Source: G965267335 sp965267335 | Lineage (GTDB): Bacteria; Bacteroidota; Bacteroidia; Cytophagales; JAAEPT01 | Length of the DNA stretch: 64,000 bases | Assembly (NCBI GenBank): GCA_965267335.1 | Contig: OZ253953.1 | Location: 3,844,001-3,908,000, forward strand | Direction of reading: 5' to 3' | In this document: one piece after another, positions 52,658-61,903 of the stretch | Numbering within the stretch: position 1 is the stretch's first letter | Layout of the letters: each line of letters opens with the position of its first letter | The notes under the pieces: generated by a model | What the model saw: the letters and a program-made list of their open reading frames with translations, nothing else | What the model was told of the DNA's origin: nothing | Databases searched by the model: none | Program-made: the position numbers and the translations under genes

Positions 52658-53354
52658 AGGTACTAACTCTGTCCAGGTACTCTGAAAAAGGATTAGGATC
52701 ATCCACCAACAAATTAGCCAATCCTAATGAAAACCGGACTTCGGGAGAAAACTTAAACAGCGGTTGGTACATATCAATACCTAAACCATACTCCAAAGTC
52801 AAGTCAAAGGGTCGGGTTCTAAGCTGATCGTCCTTTTTATCTTTCTTTTTCGCCCCAACCTCTATTGCGGGTTTAATTCCTCCCAGCATATAGAACCTGG
52901 TATTTCTTCGTCTGACGGATTTATATTTTAATAGAATTGGAAATTCCACAAATGTACTTTCAAAAACGTGAGGAATTGCGGGTTCGCTGACATCGTTATA
53001 CTCATAGGTTACCGTACGATCATAGAAAGCAACAGTCGGGAGTAAACGGGCATCCATGAAATCGTTGAGCCTATAGTTAAAGATAAAACCCAAAGAAAAA
53101 CCAGTTGTATAGCTTGGATAAACCTTATTATAGGTAGTATCACTCACACTTTGATCAGAATGTTTCAGTTTAAAACCTGTATGGTTGAGGGCCAGCTGAA
53201 ACCCATAGTGTATTTGTTTATCATCATATGCGGGCATATTTTCAACCGTTGTCAGCTGTGAAAAACCCTTCAATGAAATAAGAAACAATACGCTCAAAAA
53301 AGCTACTTTTCGGCAGTATAGAGAGAGCAAACTCCTAAAGTGAGTGGTGTGCAT
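52626..53354 (-). CDS. porT: PorT, T9SS outer-membrane component
   Basis: 242 residues. Signal peptide with core KVAFLSVLFLISLKGFSQ, then an eight-stranded-barrel-like protein: IHYGFQLALNHTGFKLKHSD, TTGFSLGFIFNYRLNDFMDARLLPTVAFYDRTV, FVEFPILLKYKSVRR and LEYGLGIDMYQP-type strands, as in the PorT family needed for type IX secretion. Its start lies 52 bases inside ubiE; no later start gives a usable signal peptide. The ubiE-porT arrangement is common in Bacteroidota and supports the call. The protein is part of the export machinery that the many sorting-domain proteins here depend on. Confidence 0.88.
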   Translation of the reverse strand: MHTTHFRSLLSLYCRKVAFLSVLFLISLKGFSQLTTVENMPAYDDKQIHYGFQLALNHTGFKLKHSDQSVSDTTYNKVYPSYTTGFSLGFIFNYRLNDFMDARLLPTVAFYDRTVTYEYNDVSEPAIPHVFESTFVEFPILLKYKSVRRRNTRFYMLGGIKPAIEVGAKKKDKKDDQLRTRPFDLTLEYGLGIDMYQPLFKFSPEVRFSLGLANLLVDDPNPFSEYLDRVSTFTVTVAALFE

Positions 53355-54037
53355 TCTGATGATTTGTAACCTAAAGATTCCAACAATGTTTTAAACCTGT
53401 CACCATCCGGGAAGGCCTGAACTGATTCAGGAAGATATGTATAGGCCGAATTATCCTTTGATATCTTTTTCCCTACGGTCGGTAATATATAACGAAAGTA
53501 AAGGTGATATAATTGCTTGAAAGGAAAAAGAGTTGGAGTTGAGAATTCTAAAATATAGACCTTCCCTCCCGGCTTGGTCACCCTGTACATTTCCGAAAGC
53601 CCTTTACTTAAATTGCCAAAATTCCTGACACCAAACGCTGCCATGACCGAATCGAACGAATTATCCTCAAATGGAAGATTCTCCGAATCACCATACATCA
53701 GTTTGATTTTGTCACCCAGACCCTTCTTTACAATCTTTTTTTGACCAACCTCAAGCATACCTTTCGAAATATCTACTCCCACAATCTCTTTTGGGCCTGC
53801 TTTAAGAGCACCAATAGCCAGGTCTCCCGTTCCTGTCGCCACATCAAGAATATTCTCTGGCTGCTGTTTCTTAATCAGTTTAATAGCTCTTTTTCTCCAA
53901 TAAATATCAATCCCCAAACTGAGGAAATGATTAAGAAAATCGTACTTACCAGAAATGTTGTCAAACATCTTGGCAACTTGTGATTTCTTATCAGCCTCCT
54001 CTCCTTTATAAGGAACTACTGTTTTCAGCTCAGCCAT
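53303..54037 (-). CDS. ubiE: Demethylmenaquinone methyltransferase
   Basis: 244 residues, the usual length. Class I SAM-dependent methyltransferase with motif I DVATGTGDLAIGA, motif II-like VGVDISKGML, and the UbiE signatures YDFLNHFLSLGIDIYWRK and AFGVRNFGNL. It makes the last methylation in menaquinone synthesis; the quinone in this phylum is menaquinone, so MenG is the functional name. It starts immediately after the stop of the OmpA-family gene upstream (54038) and overlaps porT, forming an operon. Confidence 0.95.
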   Translation of the reverse strand: MAELKTVVPYKGEEADKKSQVAKMFDNISGKYDFLNHFLSLGIDIYWRKRAIKLIKKQQPENILDVATGTGDLAIGALKAGPKEIVGVDISKGMLEVGQKKIVKKGLGDKIKLMYGDSENLPFEDNSFDSVMAAFGVRNFGNLSKGLSEMYRVTKPGGKVYILEFSTPTLFPFKQLYHLYFRYILPTVGKKISKDNSAYTYLPESVQAFPDGDRFKTLLESLGYKSSECTPLTLGVCSLYTAEK

Positions 54038-55972
54038 TTACTTTTGAATAATTTTTATTTCGGTTCTACGGTTCTTTGCCCTGTTCTCGTCAGAATCATT
54101 GGGTACAATAGGTTTCAACTTACCATATCCAACAAATGAAAGCTGTCCTTTGTTCGCCCCATTAGAGACCAAATAATCATACGCTTTTTTAGCTCTCTTC
54201 TTGGACAACCTCAAATTGAATTTTTGTGAGCCAACATTATCGGTATGGCCAGCTAGTTCAATTCTGATTTCTTCTTTAACCTTTAAGAGCCTCAATACCT
54301 TGTCGAGTTCTTTTTTTGAACTCACCTGAAGCTCGGTGGAATTGTATTCGAAATAAATATTATCAAATGACGAACCTGTAATAGTATCGAGAGTATTAGC
54401 AGCCAGTAAAACCGAGTCTTTTGGCCCGTCAATGTAGTCTATAACAAAAGTCTTTTCAATCTCGGTACCATCTTCATCGGCCAAAGCGATATTCAAATCT
54501 TCTGAGAACAAAGTATCGGACCCTTTTACTATGATTGCCTCATAATCCGTATGACTCAACAAATTATTGTCAAACTTCCCTTCGTTCAGCTGCGAATTGG
54601 AAGCAAACTCAAATTCTGCTCCGTCCTTCGACCTGAAAAAGACTTCTATGCTGTCATTCAATACAGGCTTATTATCAACTGAGGAAATAATCTTACCGTT
54701 AAGTTTAACTATAGGAACCGGGACTGAATTGTAAATATCAAGTTCACCTAAACCTCCGATACGATACGATGAAAAATACGCCATCCTGGTCCCCGGAACC
54801 GGATGATAATACACATCATCGTCTATTGAATTAATCGGGTATCCAAGATTTTCTGGTGCCCCCCATGTGCCATCAGCACCTAACTCACTTCTGAATATAT
54901 CATATCCACCCATACTTTTTTCTCCGTTTGAACAGAAGTATAAGGTTTTTCCATCTTCGGATATATAAGGTGCGTTTTCATCGGCTGCCGAATTAATGCT
55001 TCCAGGCAAGGCCTCCGGTTTTGTCCATCCACCATCGGGAGTTCTATCACTATAAAAAAGATCAAGATTTTTATCCTTGGTGTACTTATCAGTTGAAAAA
55101 TAAATACGCTGACCATCACTGGTAATGGTAGCATCCGCCTCATAATCGTTGGAGTTGATATCCTCAGCTCTTACAGGCACCCCCCACTTGCCATCTTTGA
55201 GTTCTGAAACGTAAATGTCTCCGTAATGGCTTTGCTTATAGATCAACATCTTTGTGTCATTATCAAATAACTGAATACAGGCATCATGTCCCGCACTCTC
55301 AAGGTTCTGACTGATGGAATAGGGTTCCTGCCATTCTCCATTTTTCTTTTCAGAAATAAAAATCGCCTCATAATAATGTCCGTCCGGATCCTGTGCATGG
55401 TGGTTTGAATATTCTCTTTGTGAGGTAAATATCAACATATTGCCATTATTTGCCACGATTGGACTATGGTCATGAAACTCGCTATTCACCACACTACCAG
55501 CATTTTGAATGAGGAAATACTGGGGACGGTCATAAAGCTCTTTACCCACTTTAGCCTGACTGATCAGCGTTTCAATCTCTATTCTCCTGGAGTCACCTCT
55601 TCGATTAAACTCCCCAAGAAAATACTCATACTCCTCGATTGCCTCCTCGAATTTATAGTTACGATGTAACGCTTTTCCATGCCAATACTTGTAATACTTA
55701 TCAACCTCAGGATCAATCTGATAAGCTTTTTCTATATACTCCAAAGCTTTAGGTAATGAAGCTGTTTCTAAATAACAGATACCGGCCTTATAATACGCTT
55801 CAGCATTATTTGCATCTAACTTTAGTACATCCTCAAATAGTGGGATTGCATTATGATAGTGATCATTATCATATTCTTTGTTCGCTTTCTTTAAGGCTAC
55901 GTCAACATCCGAACTGTATGCGACAACTGTTTGTAAAAGCAAAGCGTATATAAAAAAGTGGAAAAGTCTCAT
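54038..55972 (-). CDS. TPR-PD40-OmpA envelope protein (PorE-like), paralogue 1
   Basis: 644 residues. Signal peptide 1-20 without a lipobox Cys; TPR helices about 22-130; WD40/PD40 propeller about 160-420 (SPIVANNGNMLIFTSQRE, ADATITSDGQRIYFSTDKY, APYISEDGKTLYFCSNG); a carboxypeptidase-regulatory-like sandwich about 425-500; OmpA peptidoglycan-binding domain about 530-644 (YFEYNSTEL, ELAGHTDNVGS, NLRLSKKRAKKAYDYL, NRRTEIKI). This is the domain order of PorE, the T9SS component thought to link the machine to peptidoglycan, though PorE itself is a lipoprotein. Direct junction with ubiE and porT supports a T9SS or envelope role. Confidence 0.8.
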   Translation of the reverse strand: MRLFHFFIYALLLQTVVAYSSDVDVALKKANKEYDNDHYHNAIPLFEDVLKLDANNAEAYYKAGICYLETASLPKALEYIEKAYQIDPEVDKYYKYWHGKALHRNYKFEEAIEEYEYFLGEFNRRGDSRRIEIETLISQAKVGKELYDRPQYFLIQNAGSVVNSEFHDHSPIVANNGNMLIFTSQREYSNHHAQDPDGHYYEAIFISEKKNGEWQEPYSISQNLESAGHDACIQLFDNDTKMLIYKQSHYGDIYVSELKDGKWGVPVRAEDINSNDYEADATITSDGQRIYFSTDKYTKDKNLDLFYSDRTPDGGWTKPEALPGSINSAADENAPYISEDGKTLYFCSNGEKSMGGYDIFRSELGADGTWGAPENLGYPINSIDDDVYYHPVPGTRMAYFSSYRIGGLGELDIYNSVPVPIVKLNGKIISSVDNKPVLNDSIEVFFRSKDGAEFEFASNSQLNEGKFDNNLLSHTDYEAIIVKGSDTLFSEDLNIALADEDGTEIEKTFVIDYIDGPKDSVLLAANTLDTITGSSFDNIYFEYNSTELQVSSKKELDKVLRLLKVKEEIRIELAGHTDNVGSQKFNLRLSKKRAKKAYDYLVSNGANKGQLSFVGYGKLKPIVPNDSDENRAKNRRTEIKIIQK

Positions 55973-56056
55973 CTGCTTGAAAGTAATTTGTACACAAAAT
56001 TAGCAATTTTCGTACAAACATTGCCAATTGTGCAATTATTGGCTTAAATGGGCGGG

Positions 56057-58048
56057 TTACTTTTCAATAATTATGAATTCTGTCCTCCTGTTTAACTCAG
56101 GAAAATCATCGTTTGCGGCTAGGGGCTTAGTTTCACCATAACCTTTGTAGGATACCCGTGAAGGGCTAATCCCTTTGCTCTTCAGATAGTCTACAACTGC
56201 TTTCGCCCTCTGACGAGATAGTACGTCATTATAGCCATCAGGCCCCACAAAATCAGTGTGTCCGGCTATTTCTACTCTAAGGTTCTGATTGGACTGCATC
56301 ATCTCAAGAAGCTTGTTCAATTCTGCATATGATTCAGATTTAAGCGTGTGTCTATCAAAATCAAAATAGATGTTTCTTAATGGGTTTATGCGCCCCACTT
56401 CTTCCTTCCTTAGCGCCAATGTCTTATAAATTTTTTGCTCCTCACCGGTCATACCAGGTACCAATACCGTGAGGCTTTTATATACATAACCATCTTTCTG
56501 ACAAAAAACCTCATAATTTCTTGGCTCTTCATTGTTGAATTCCAAGGACAATTCACCTCCGAAAGCTGTAGTTTTCGTTATTTGCTCGCCCGTTGTTTTG
56601 TCAATAATTTCAACTTGAGCATCAAGTGCTTCCTGACTGTCGTAAGCCTTCACATTTATATAGAGGGCTACTTTCTGCAACTCAATTTCTTGGGCTGTAT
56701 CTTCAGGAATCTCTGCAATTTCCGTAGCCGTATCCTCTGGTATCTCTTCTGGTTCCTCATTGAAATAGATCACATATAAATCGTTTCCTCCAAATCCATC
56801 CTTCCTATGCGAACTATAGTAGCCTCTTTTTGAGTCACCAGAAATCGTAAAAAATATATCATCATCAGGAGTGTTTATTGGAAACCCCAGGTTCTCTGGT
56901 TCACTCCATTCACCGGTCTCCTCGTCATACACACTCTTAAAAATATCATAGCCTCCAATAGATTTATGCCCTTTTGAGCTAAAATATAGCGTGTTGGTAT
57001 TGACATCGAAATACGGACTTTCCTCATCATACTTGGTATTAATTACGGAGCCAAGATTTTTTGGGTCCCCATACTTTCCCTTCTCATCTTTCTCAATCAC
57101 ATACAGGTCGGTCCTACCCTTTCCTCCTGGCCTGTCCGATGAGAAATAAATATAGCCTGGATGGGTTACACAAATGGATGTCTCTTTATAGTTCTTATCA
57201 TTCACTTCTTTTACTGGCTTTGGTCTGGTCCACTCCCCGTCTTCATAGTCACTCTCGTATATATCACCATTACCTGTTCCCTTGTAGATAAACAATGACT
57301 CGCCATTTGCTGATAGGCCAATTGTAGCATCATGTTGATCAGTATTAATGCTCTCCCCAATATTCTCAGGCGCCCCCCATTTGTCTCCTTGCTTCCGAGA
57401 AATATATAGGTCCTCAAAGGGTAAGTTATCAACATCTTTCGATTTACCGGTAGACCCAGGGCGTCTGGATGTAAAAATCAGAACTTCCTCGTTAGCCGAA
57501 AGAACCGGTGCATAGTCGTTTGATTCAGAATTTATCTGCCTACCCAGATTTACAATCTCTACATTTACTTCTGTTGCGGTTATTTCCTTGGCGTTTTGAC
57601 AATGAAATATTTTCACGTCTACTCGTTCAAGTTCTTTGCCCATTTGATCATCATGAGGGCCTCTTTTTAAATCCTTTTTGTATAATTCAAAATTCTTAAT
57701 CGCATTATCGAAGTCGTAAGCGTATCTATATCCTTCAGCTAGATAGTAATGAATTTTTGGAGAAATCTCAGGATCAAGCTCTTTGGCCTTCAAAAAATAG
57801 GGATAGGCTTTAGCCTTGCCATCAACCGAAATTAAATGACATCGCCCGGCCATAAACTGAGCCTTAACATTATTCGGATTTTCCTTAATGGCCTGTTTGT
57901 ATAGCCCCAAGGCACCGTCATGGTCCCCGAACTCAAACATCTCATCGGCCAGTTCGGCAAGTACCTCATCAGTTTGGGAAAATGATAATACACTGCCTCC
58001 TCCGATTAATGCTGCAACCAACAAAAACCTACATAGTATGCTCTTCAC
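56057..58048 (-). CDS. TPR-PD40-OmpA envelope protein (PorE-like), paralogue 2
   Basis: 663 residues. Signal peptide about 1-24, no lipobox; TPRs about 28-130; PD40 propeller about 165-430 (APVLSANEEVLIFTSRRPG, GYIYFSSDRPGGKGRTDLY, SPYFDVNTNTLYFSSKG); an acidic IPEDTAxEIxE linker; a carboxypeptidase-regulatory-like domain about 460-540; OmpA domain about 555-663 (IYFDFDRHTLK, EIAGHTDFVGP, NRRTEFIIIEK). Same strand as its two paralogues, with 84 and 130 bases to its neighbours, so they may be transcribed together or separately. Confidence 0.8.
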   Translation of the reverse strand: MKSILCRFLLVAALIGGGSVLSFSQTDEVLAELADEMFEFGDHDGALGLYKQAIKENPNNVKAQFMAGRCHLISVDGKAKAYPYFLKAKELDPEISPKIHYYLAEGYRYAYDFDNAIKNFELYKKDLKRGPHDDQMGKELERVDVKIFHCQNAKEITATEVNVEIVNLGRQINSESNDYAPVLSANEEVLIFTSRRPGSTGKSKDVDNLPFEDLYISRKQGDKWGAPENIGESINTDQHDATIGLSANGESLFIYKGTGNGDIYESDYEDGEWTRPKPVKEVNDKNYKETSICVTHPGYIYFSSDRPGGKGRTDLYVIEKDEKGKYGDPKNLGSVINTKYDEESPYFDVNTNTLYFSSKGHKSIGGYDIFKSVYDEETGEWSEPENLGFPINTPDDDIFFTISGDSKRGYYSSHRKDGFGGNDLYVIYFNEEPEEIPEDTATEIAEIPEDTAQEIELQKVALYINVKAYDSQEALDAQVEIIDKTTGEQITKTTAFGGELSLEFNNEEPRNYEVFCQKDGYVYKSLTVLVPGMTGEEQKIYKTLALRKEEVGRINPLRNIYFDFDRHTLKSESYAELNKLLEMMQSNQNLRVEIAGHTDFVGPDGYNDVLSRQRAKAVVDYLKSKGISPSRVSYKGYGETKPLAANDDFPELNRRTEFIIIEK

Positions 58049-58178
58049 CTTTTGTAAATTTCAGCCTAATAATGCGAAAATAACGCACTATTACTATTTC
58101 TTGACTGCTTTTTTTTACGTACTTCGTGGATTATTGTTACCAAATTCCCGATTCAATGTCCTCATTGAGAGACTCTTC

Positions 58179-60212
58179 CTACCTATAATGACGTTTCCAG
58201 TTTTGTCCCTCTACCAAGGTCTCATGAATGATTAATTCTGTTCTTCGGTTCAATTGACGTCCTTTTGGGTTATCAGTACCATCCGGGTTTGTATTTGGGG
58301 CAACAGGGTGCTTTTTACCATAACCCGTAGCCAGAAAACGCTTTCTTTCCAATCCCTTCTGTGTAACAAAGTATTCAACTACGGCTTCTGCCCTGCTTTG
58401 TGAAAGCTTTTGATTGTAACTTGCCGAACCAATGGAATCTGTGTGCCCCGCTATTTCAACATACAGTGTTGGCTGATGTTGTAATATGGTGGCATACTTA
58501 TCAAGTTCTATAAAGGACTCTTTTCTTAATGAAGAAGAATCGTAGTCAAAAAACACATTCTTTAAAACCAATACGCTACCCGGTACAATGGGCTTCATAT
58601 CAATATCTTTCTTCTCTTCATAAAACTTACCCTTTTCTTCGAGATGGATATTTTCGCTGAACGGTAAGTAACCCTCAGCTTCAACTGAAACTCCGTAGTT
58701 TTTTCCTGCCGGTATCACAATGAGGTATTTACCAGTAAAACTATTCGAGTTATAGACTCCGACTACCTCTCCGGTCTCATTATCGGTCACCGTGATATTA
58801 GCTGCTACCGGTGATTCAGCTTCCAAATCCCTAACAACTCCTTTCAGTACTATTAGGGAAGTTTCTTTCACCTCCGGTAAGTGCATCACATACAGATCCT
58901 GATCACCATAGCTATCTTCATGATGAGAAGAAAAATAGGCCCTTTTGCCATCCGGAGAGAACACAAAGAAAATATCATCATCCGCTGAATTGATTGGGTA
59001 ACCAACATTCTCAGCTTTTGTCCATTTGCCTGATTCAGGGTCATAGGTACTTTTGAAAATATCATAGCCCCCCATGTTTTTATGTCCTTTGGAACTGAAA
59101 TATAACGTAACTCCATCAGCATGAATGAACGGAGCATCCTCATCAAATTCAGTATTTATTTCGTCACCAAGCAATATCGGATCAGCCCACTTATTATTAG
59201 GAAGCTTCTTGACCATATAAATGTCTTTACCTCCCTTGCCTCCGTCTCGGTCGCTGGCAAAAAACATTATTTTCTCGTCTGCCGTTATACTTGCACTTCC
59301 CTCCCAGCTGTGCTTTCCATTAATACCTTCCTGCATTTTTTCAGGTGTGGTCCAATGTTCGCCATCTAACCTACTAACCCACAGGTTCCCTTTTTTATGA
59401 TGGTCATTCTTATATATAAATAATTTTTGTCCATCCGGTGATAGTCCCACTGAAGCATCATGCTCTTCCGTATTGATATTGCCTCCGATACTTTTTGGTT
59501 CGCTCCAAACCCCATCATCACTCTTGTAGGAGATCAAAATATCTTCCATGTATCTTTCCTCATCGACAGGATCCTTTTTCCCACCAGTTGTGTTATCCCT
59601 CCTTGAAGTAAAAATAAGGACGGATTCATCAGCGGATACCACAGGGACATACTCAGGAAATTCAGAGTTAATCACAGGCCCCATATTTTCTATTTTAACA
59701 TTATGAGTATCCTTAATTAACTCCTTACCATCTTCACATCGCGCAATGAAGCGTTCCAAAATTTCAAAGTCTTGTTTACCTTGTTTAGAGCTCTTATCTA
59801 CTCTTTTTTCATACTCACGGTATAGCTCTATTGCCTTATCAAACTCATGGTGCAAATGATAAGCTCTGGCTAAATTGAAATCCAGATCCTCCGAAACATA
59901 TTTTTGCACAATGCTCAAGTAAAGGTCAGGTTCTCCTTCATCCTTGTATCCATATTCCTTTGCATGCTTAAAATAAGGAAGTGCACGCTCCTGATGCATG
60001 GAGTGTATATAACAAATGCCTATTTCGTAGTTTACTTTTGGGTCACCGGGTTTTAGGCTATCGACCTTCAAAAGTAAGGGCAATGCATCGTCATAGTCCG
60101 CGTAACTAAAGTAATCATAAGCTTTCTCCTTTAGTTCATCAATTTTGGTTTGGCTATACCCAACGGTGGTGGTAAACACCACTAACAGTGTAATTATCTT
60201 AACAAATCTCAT
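58179..60212 (-). CDS. TPR-PD40-OmpA envelope protein (PorE-like), paralogue 3
   Basis: 677 residues from ATG 60212 (MRFVKIITLLVVFTTTVGYSQ, a standard signal peptide); an in-frame ATG at 60245 adds 11 residues. TPRs about 22-130 with an extra helical extension, PD40 propeller about 165-435 (VPVVSADESVLIFTSRRDN, ASITADEKIMFFASDRDGGKGGKDIY), carboxypeptidase-regulatory-like domain about 440-520, OmpA domain about 545-677 (VFFDYDSSSL, EIAGHTDSIGSASYNQ, NRRTELIIHE). Paralogues 2 and 3 resemble each other more than paralogue 1. First gene of the minus-strand run that ends with porT. Confidence 0.8.
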   Translation of the reverse strand: MRFVKIITLLVVFTTTVGYSQTKIDELKEKAYDYFSYADYDDALPLLLKVDSLKPGDPKVNYEIGICYIHSMHQERALPYFKHAKEYGYKDEGEPDLYLSIVQKYVSEDLDFNLARAYHLHHEFDKAIELYREYEKRVDKSSKQGKQDFEILERFIARCEDGKELIKDTHNVKIENMGPVINSEFPEYVPVVSADESVLIFTSRRDNTTGGKKDPVDEERYMEDILISYKSDDGVWSEPKSIGGNINTEEHDASVGLSPDGQKLFIYKNDHHKKGNLWVSRLDGEHWTTPEKMQEGINGKHSWEGSASITADEKIMFFASDRDGGKGGKDIYMVKKLPNNKWADPILLGDEINTEFDEDAPFIHADGVTLYFSSKGHKNMGGYDIFKSTYDPESGKWTKAENVGYPINSADDDIFFVFSPDGKRAYFSSHHEDSYGDQDLYVMHLPEVKETSLIVLKGVVRDLEAESPVAANITVTDNETGEVVGVYNSNSFTGKYLIVIPAGKNYGVSVEAEGYLPFSENIHLEEKGKFYEEKKDIDMKPIVPGSVLVLKNVFFDYDSSSLRKESFIELDKYATILQHQPTLYVEIAGHTDSIGSASYNQKLSQSRAEAVVEYFVTQKGLERKRFLATGYGKKHPVAPNTNPDGTDNPKGRQLNRRTELIIHETLVEGQNWKRHYR

Positions 60213-60289
60213 ACTACTCAATCTTCTATAAGTTGAAAGGCGCATAAATATAATAATTTTTAAATCCTCTGTAATCTAACCTCAATATG

Positions 60290-60297
60290 TATCTTTG
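60290..60297 (+). promoter_or_regulatory. Possible -7 element of the engB promoter
   Basis: TATCTTTG fits the Bacteroidota TAnnTTTG element, 5 bases before ATG 60303. No clear TTG lies at the expected upstream distance, so the call is weak. Confidence 0.4.
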
Positions 60298-60302
60298 AAA
60301 AC

Positions 60303-60896
60303 ATGAAAATTGATGAGGCAAAATTTATTGTTAGTAGTCCAAATCAAAAATCCTGCCCAAAAGCAGATTTGCCTGAATTTGCATTCATAGGACGCTCAAA
60401 TGTTGGAAAATCTTCTCTCATCAATATGCTTACCGGAAGAAAAAACCTTGCCAAAACTTCGTCCACTCCGGGAAAGACACAATTAATCAATCATTTTCTA
60501 ATAAATAAAAAATGGTATTTGGTCGACTTACCGGGTTACGGATGGGCTAAAGTGAGCAAGTCTTTAAAAAAATCATGGGGTAAAATGATAGAAGACTATA
60601 TCTGTCAGAGAACCAGCCTGGTATGCACATTTGTTCTTATTGACATCCGAATTCCTCCCCAAGATATAGATGTTCAATTCATTAATTGGCTGGGAAATAA
60701 GGAACTCCCTTTTGTTCTGGTATTCACAAAGGCAGATAAGCTTTCGAAAAACCAAACTAAAAAATCACTGGAAACGTACAAAAAAGAGTTAAGTAAGGAC
60801 TGGGACATGATGCCTTTCACCTTAATTTCTTCGTCAGTAAAGAAAACTGGTAAAGAGGAAATATTGAACACGATCGAAGATTTACTAACACAATAG
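60303..60896 (+). CDS. engB: Ribosome biogenesis GTP-binding protein EngB/YsxC
   Basis: 197 residues, typical length. TrmE-Era-EngA-EngB-type GTPase: G1 GRSNVGKSSLIN (about 30-41), G2 Thr in SSTPGKT, G3 DLPGYGWA, G4 FTKADKL, G5 ISS. It acts in assembly of the large ribosomal subunit. Divergent from the PorE-like genes. The TAnnTTTG element directly before the ATG suggests a very short or absent leader. Confidence 0.95.
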   Translation: MKIDEAKFIVSSPNQKSCPKADLPEFAFIGRSNVGKSSLINMLTGRKNLAKTSSTPGKTQLINHFLINKKWYLVDLPGYGWAKVSKSLKKSWGKMIEDYICQRTSLVCTFVLIDIRIPPQDIDVQFINWLGNKELPFVLVFTKADKLSKNQTKKSLETYKKELSKDWDMMPFTLISSSVKKTGKEEILNTIEDLLTQ

Positions 60897-60918
60897 CTGG
60901 CATCATTTTTGGTACAAT

Positions 60919-60948
60919 TTGCATAAAATTTCAATTCTAGTAATTTTG
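60919..60948 (+). promoter_or_regulatory. Housekeeping promoter of the TonB-domain gene
   Basis: TTG at 60919-60921, 19 bases, then TAATTTTG at 60941-60948: an exact match to the Bacteroidota primary sigma consensus. The leader to ATG 60971 is about 17 bases. Confidence 0.75.
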
Positions 60949-60970
60949 TTTCACTCCAAAATCTAATATT

Positions 60971-61345
60971 ATGAGAACAAGGATACTTAGTACGGCTCTA
61001 GTGGCTTTCTTTTTCATGTTAATCTCCCCATCAACTTTTGCGCAGTCAGACCATGACCCAAATGAACCTGTTGCGCAGCATTATGAAGGAGGCTTATCAC
61101 AGTTAAATGCAGATATAAAAAGTAGAATGGTCTATCCTGCTATGGCCAGAAAAATGCGAAAGCAAGGAACTTGTGTTATTCATGTTCGAATTGCAGCGGA
61201 TGGCACTACCAGCCAACACAAGATCGTTAAAAATATAGGTGCTGGTTGTGGTGCTGAAGCATTAAGAGTAGTAAAAACACTTAAATTTAAACCTACTGGC
61301 TACGATAGAGATTATAAGGTAGCAGTAAAATTCTCACTCAGGTAA
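60971..61345 (+). CDS. Small secreted TonB C-terminal-domain protein
   Basis: 124 residues: signal peptide about 1-24 (LVAFFFMLISPSTFAQ), then a single TonB C-terminal domain about 45-124 (KSRMVYPAMARKMRKQGTCVIHVRIAADGTTS, GCGAEALRVVKTLKFKPTG, VAVKFSLR). Unlike TonB it appears to have a cleavable signal peptide and no long proline-rich spacer, so it would be a free periplasmic domain; if the N-terminus is not cleaved it would be membrane-anchored. Partner unknown. It is 19 bases upstream of the DUF5606 gene. Confidence 0.82.
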   Translation: MRTRILSTALVAFFFMLISPSTFAQSDHDPNEPVAQHYEGGLSQLNADIKSRMVYPAMARKMRKQGTCVIHVRIAADGTTSQHKIVKNIGAGCGAEALRVVKTLKFKPTGYDRDYKVAVKFSLR

Positions 61346-61364
61346 TTTAAAGTAAACAAAATAG

Positions 61365-61889
61365 ATGGATTTAAAAGATGTAGCAGCCGTCTCCGGTAAA
61401 AGCGGGCTGTATAAAGTTGTAAAACCGACACGAACAGGTGTCATCCTGGAATCAATTGACGAAAATCGGAAAAAAACTATCGCTAATGCGAATAGTAGGG
61501 TTTCGATACTGAAAGAAATATCCATCTATACGACTACTGGTGAAAATAGTATCCTTCTGGAAGAAGTGTTCAAGACCATCTTCAAAAACTACGGAGAAAA
61601 CCTTGAGCTCTCTTCCAAATCAAGTGAACAAGAGCTTCGGGACTTTATTGAAGAGATCGTTCCTGATTATGATGATGAAAGGGTTTACATTTCTGATATT
61701 AAAAAACTTGTTTCTTGGTACAAAATTCTTCTTCAGTTTCATCCGGAACTTTTAAAAGAAAAGGAATCCAAAAAGAAGCCTTCTGATAAAGCATCTGACA
61801 AACCGGAATCAAAGAAAAAGGAACCAGAGAAGAAAGAAACTACTAAAAAGCCAACACAGGCTAAAAAAACAACTCAAAAAGCAGGTTAA
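61365..61889 (+). CDS. DUF5606 family protein
   Basis: 174 residues. Residues 1-130 match the DUF5606 family found throughout Bacteroidota (MDLKDVAAVSGKSGLYKVVK, GVILESIDENRKKTIAN, SRVSILKEISIYT, ISDIKKLVSWYKIL). The last about 45 residues are a Lys/Glu/Pro-rich disordered tail (KKxPEKKE-type) of low complexity. Function unknown, cytoplasmic. The stop codon lies in the loop of the terminator at 61876-61903. Confidence 0.88.
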   Translation: MDLKDVAAVSGKSGLYKVVKPTRTGVILESIDENRKKTIANANSRVSILKEISIYTTTGENSILLEEVFKTIFKNYGENLELSSKSSEQELRDFIEEIVPDYDDERVYISDIKKLVSWYKILLQFHPELLKEKESKKKPSDKASDKPESKKKEPEKKETTKKPTQAKKTTQKAG

Positions 61890-61903
61890 TCCTGCTTTTT
61901 TTT
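61876..61903 (+). terminator. Intrinsic terminator enclosing the DUF5606 stop codon
   Basis: AAAAAGCAGG (61876-61885), loop TTAAT, CCTGCTTTTT (61891-61900) and three more T. The TAA stop 61887-61889 is in the loop, and the next gene's ATG begins directly after the T-run at 61904. Confidence 0.9.

Noticed and set aside
52626..53354. Shorter porT start after the ubiE stop
   Set aside because: The only later starts are TTG codons that remove the basic head of the signal peptide; the 52-base overlap is accepted instead.
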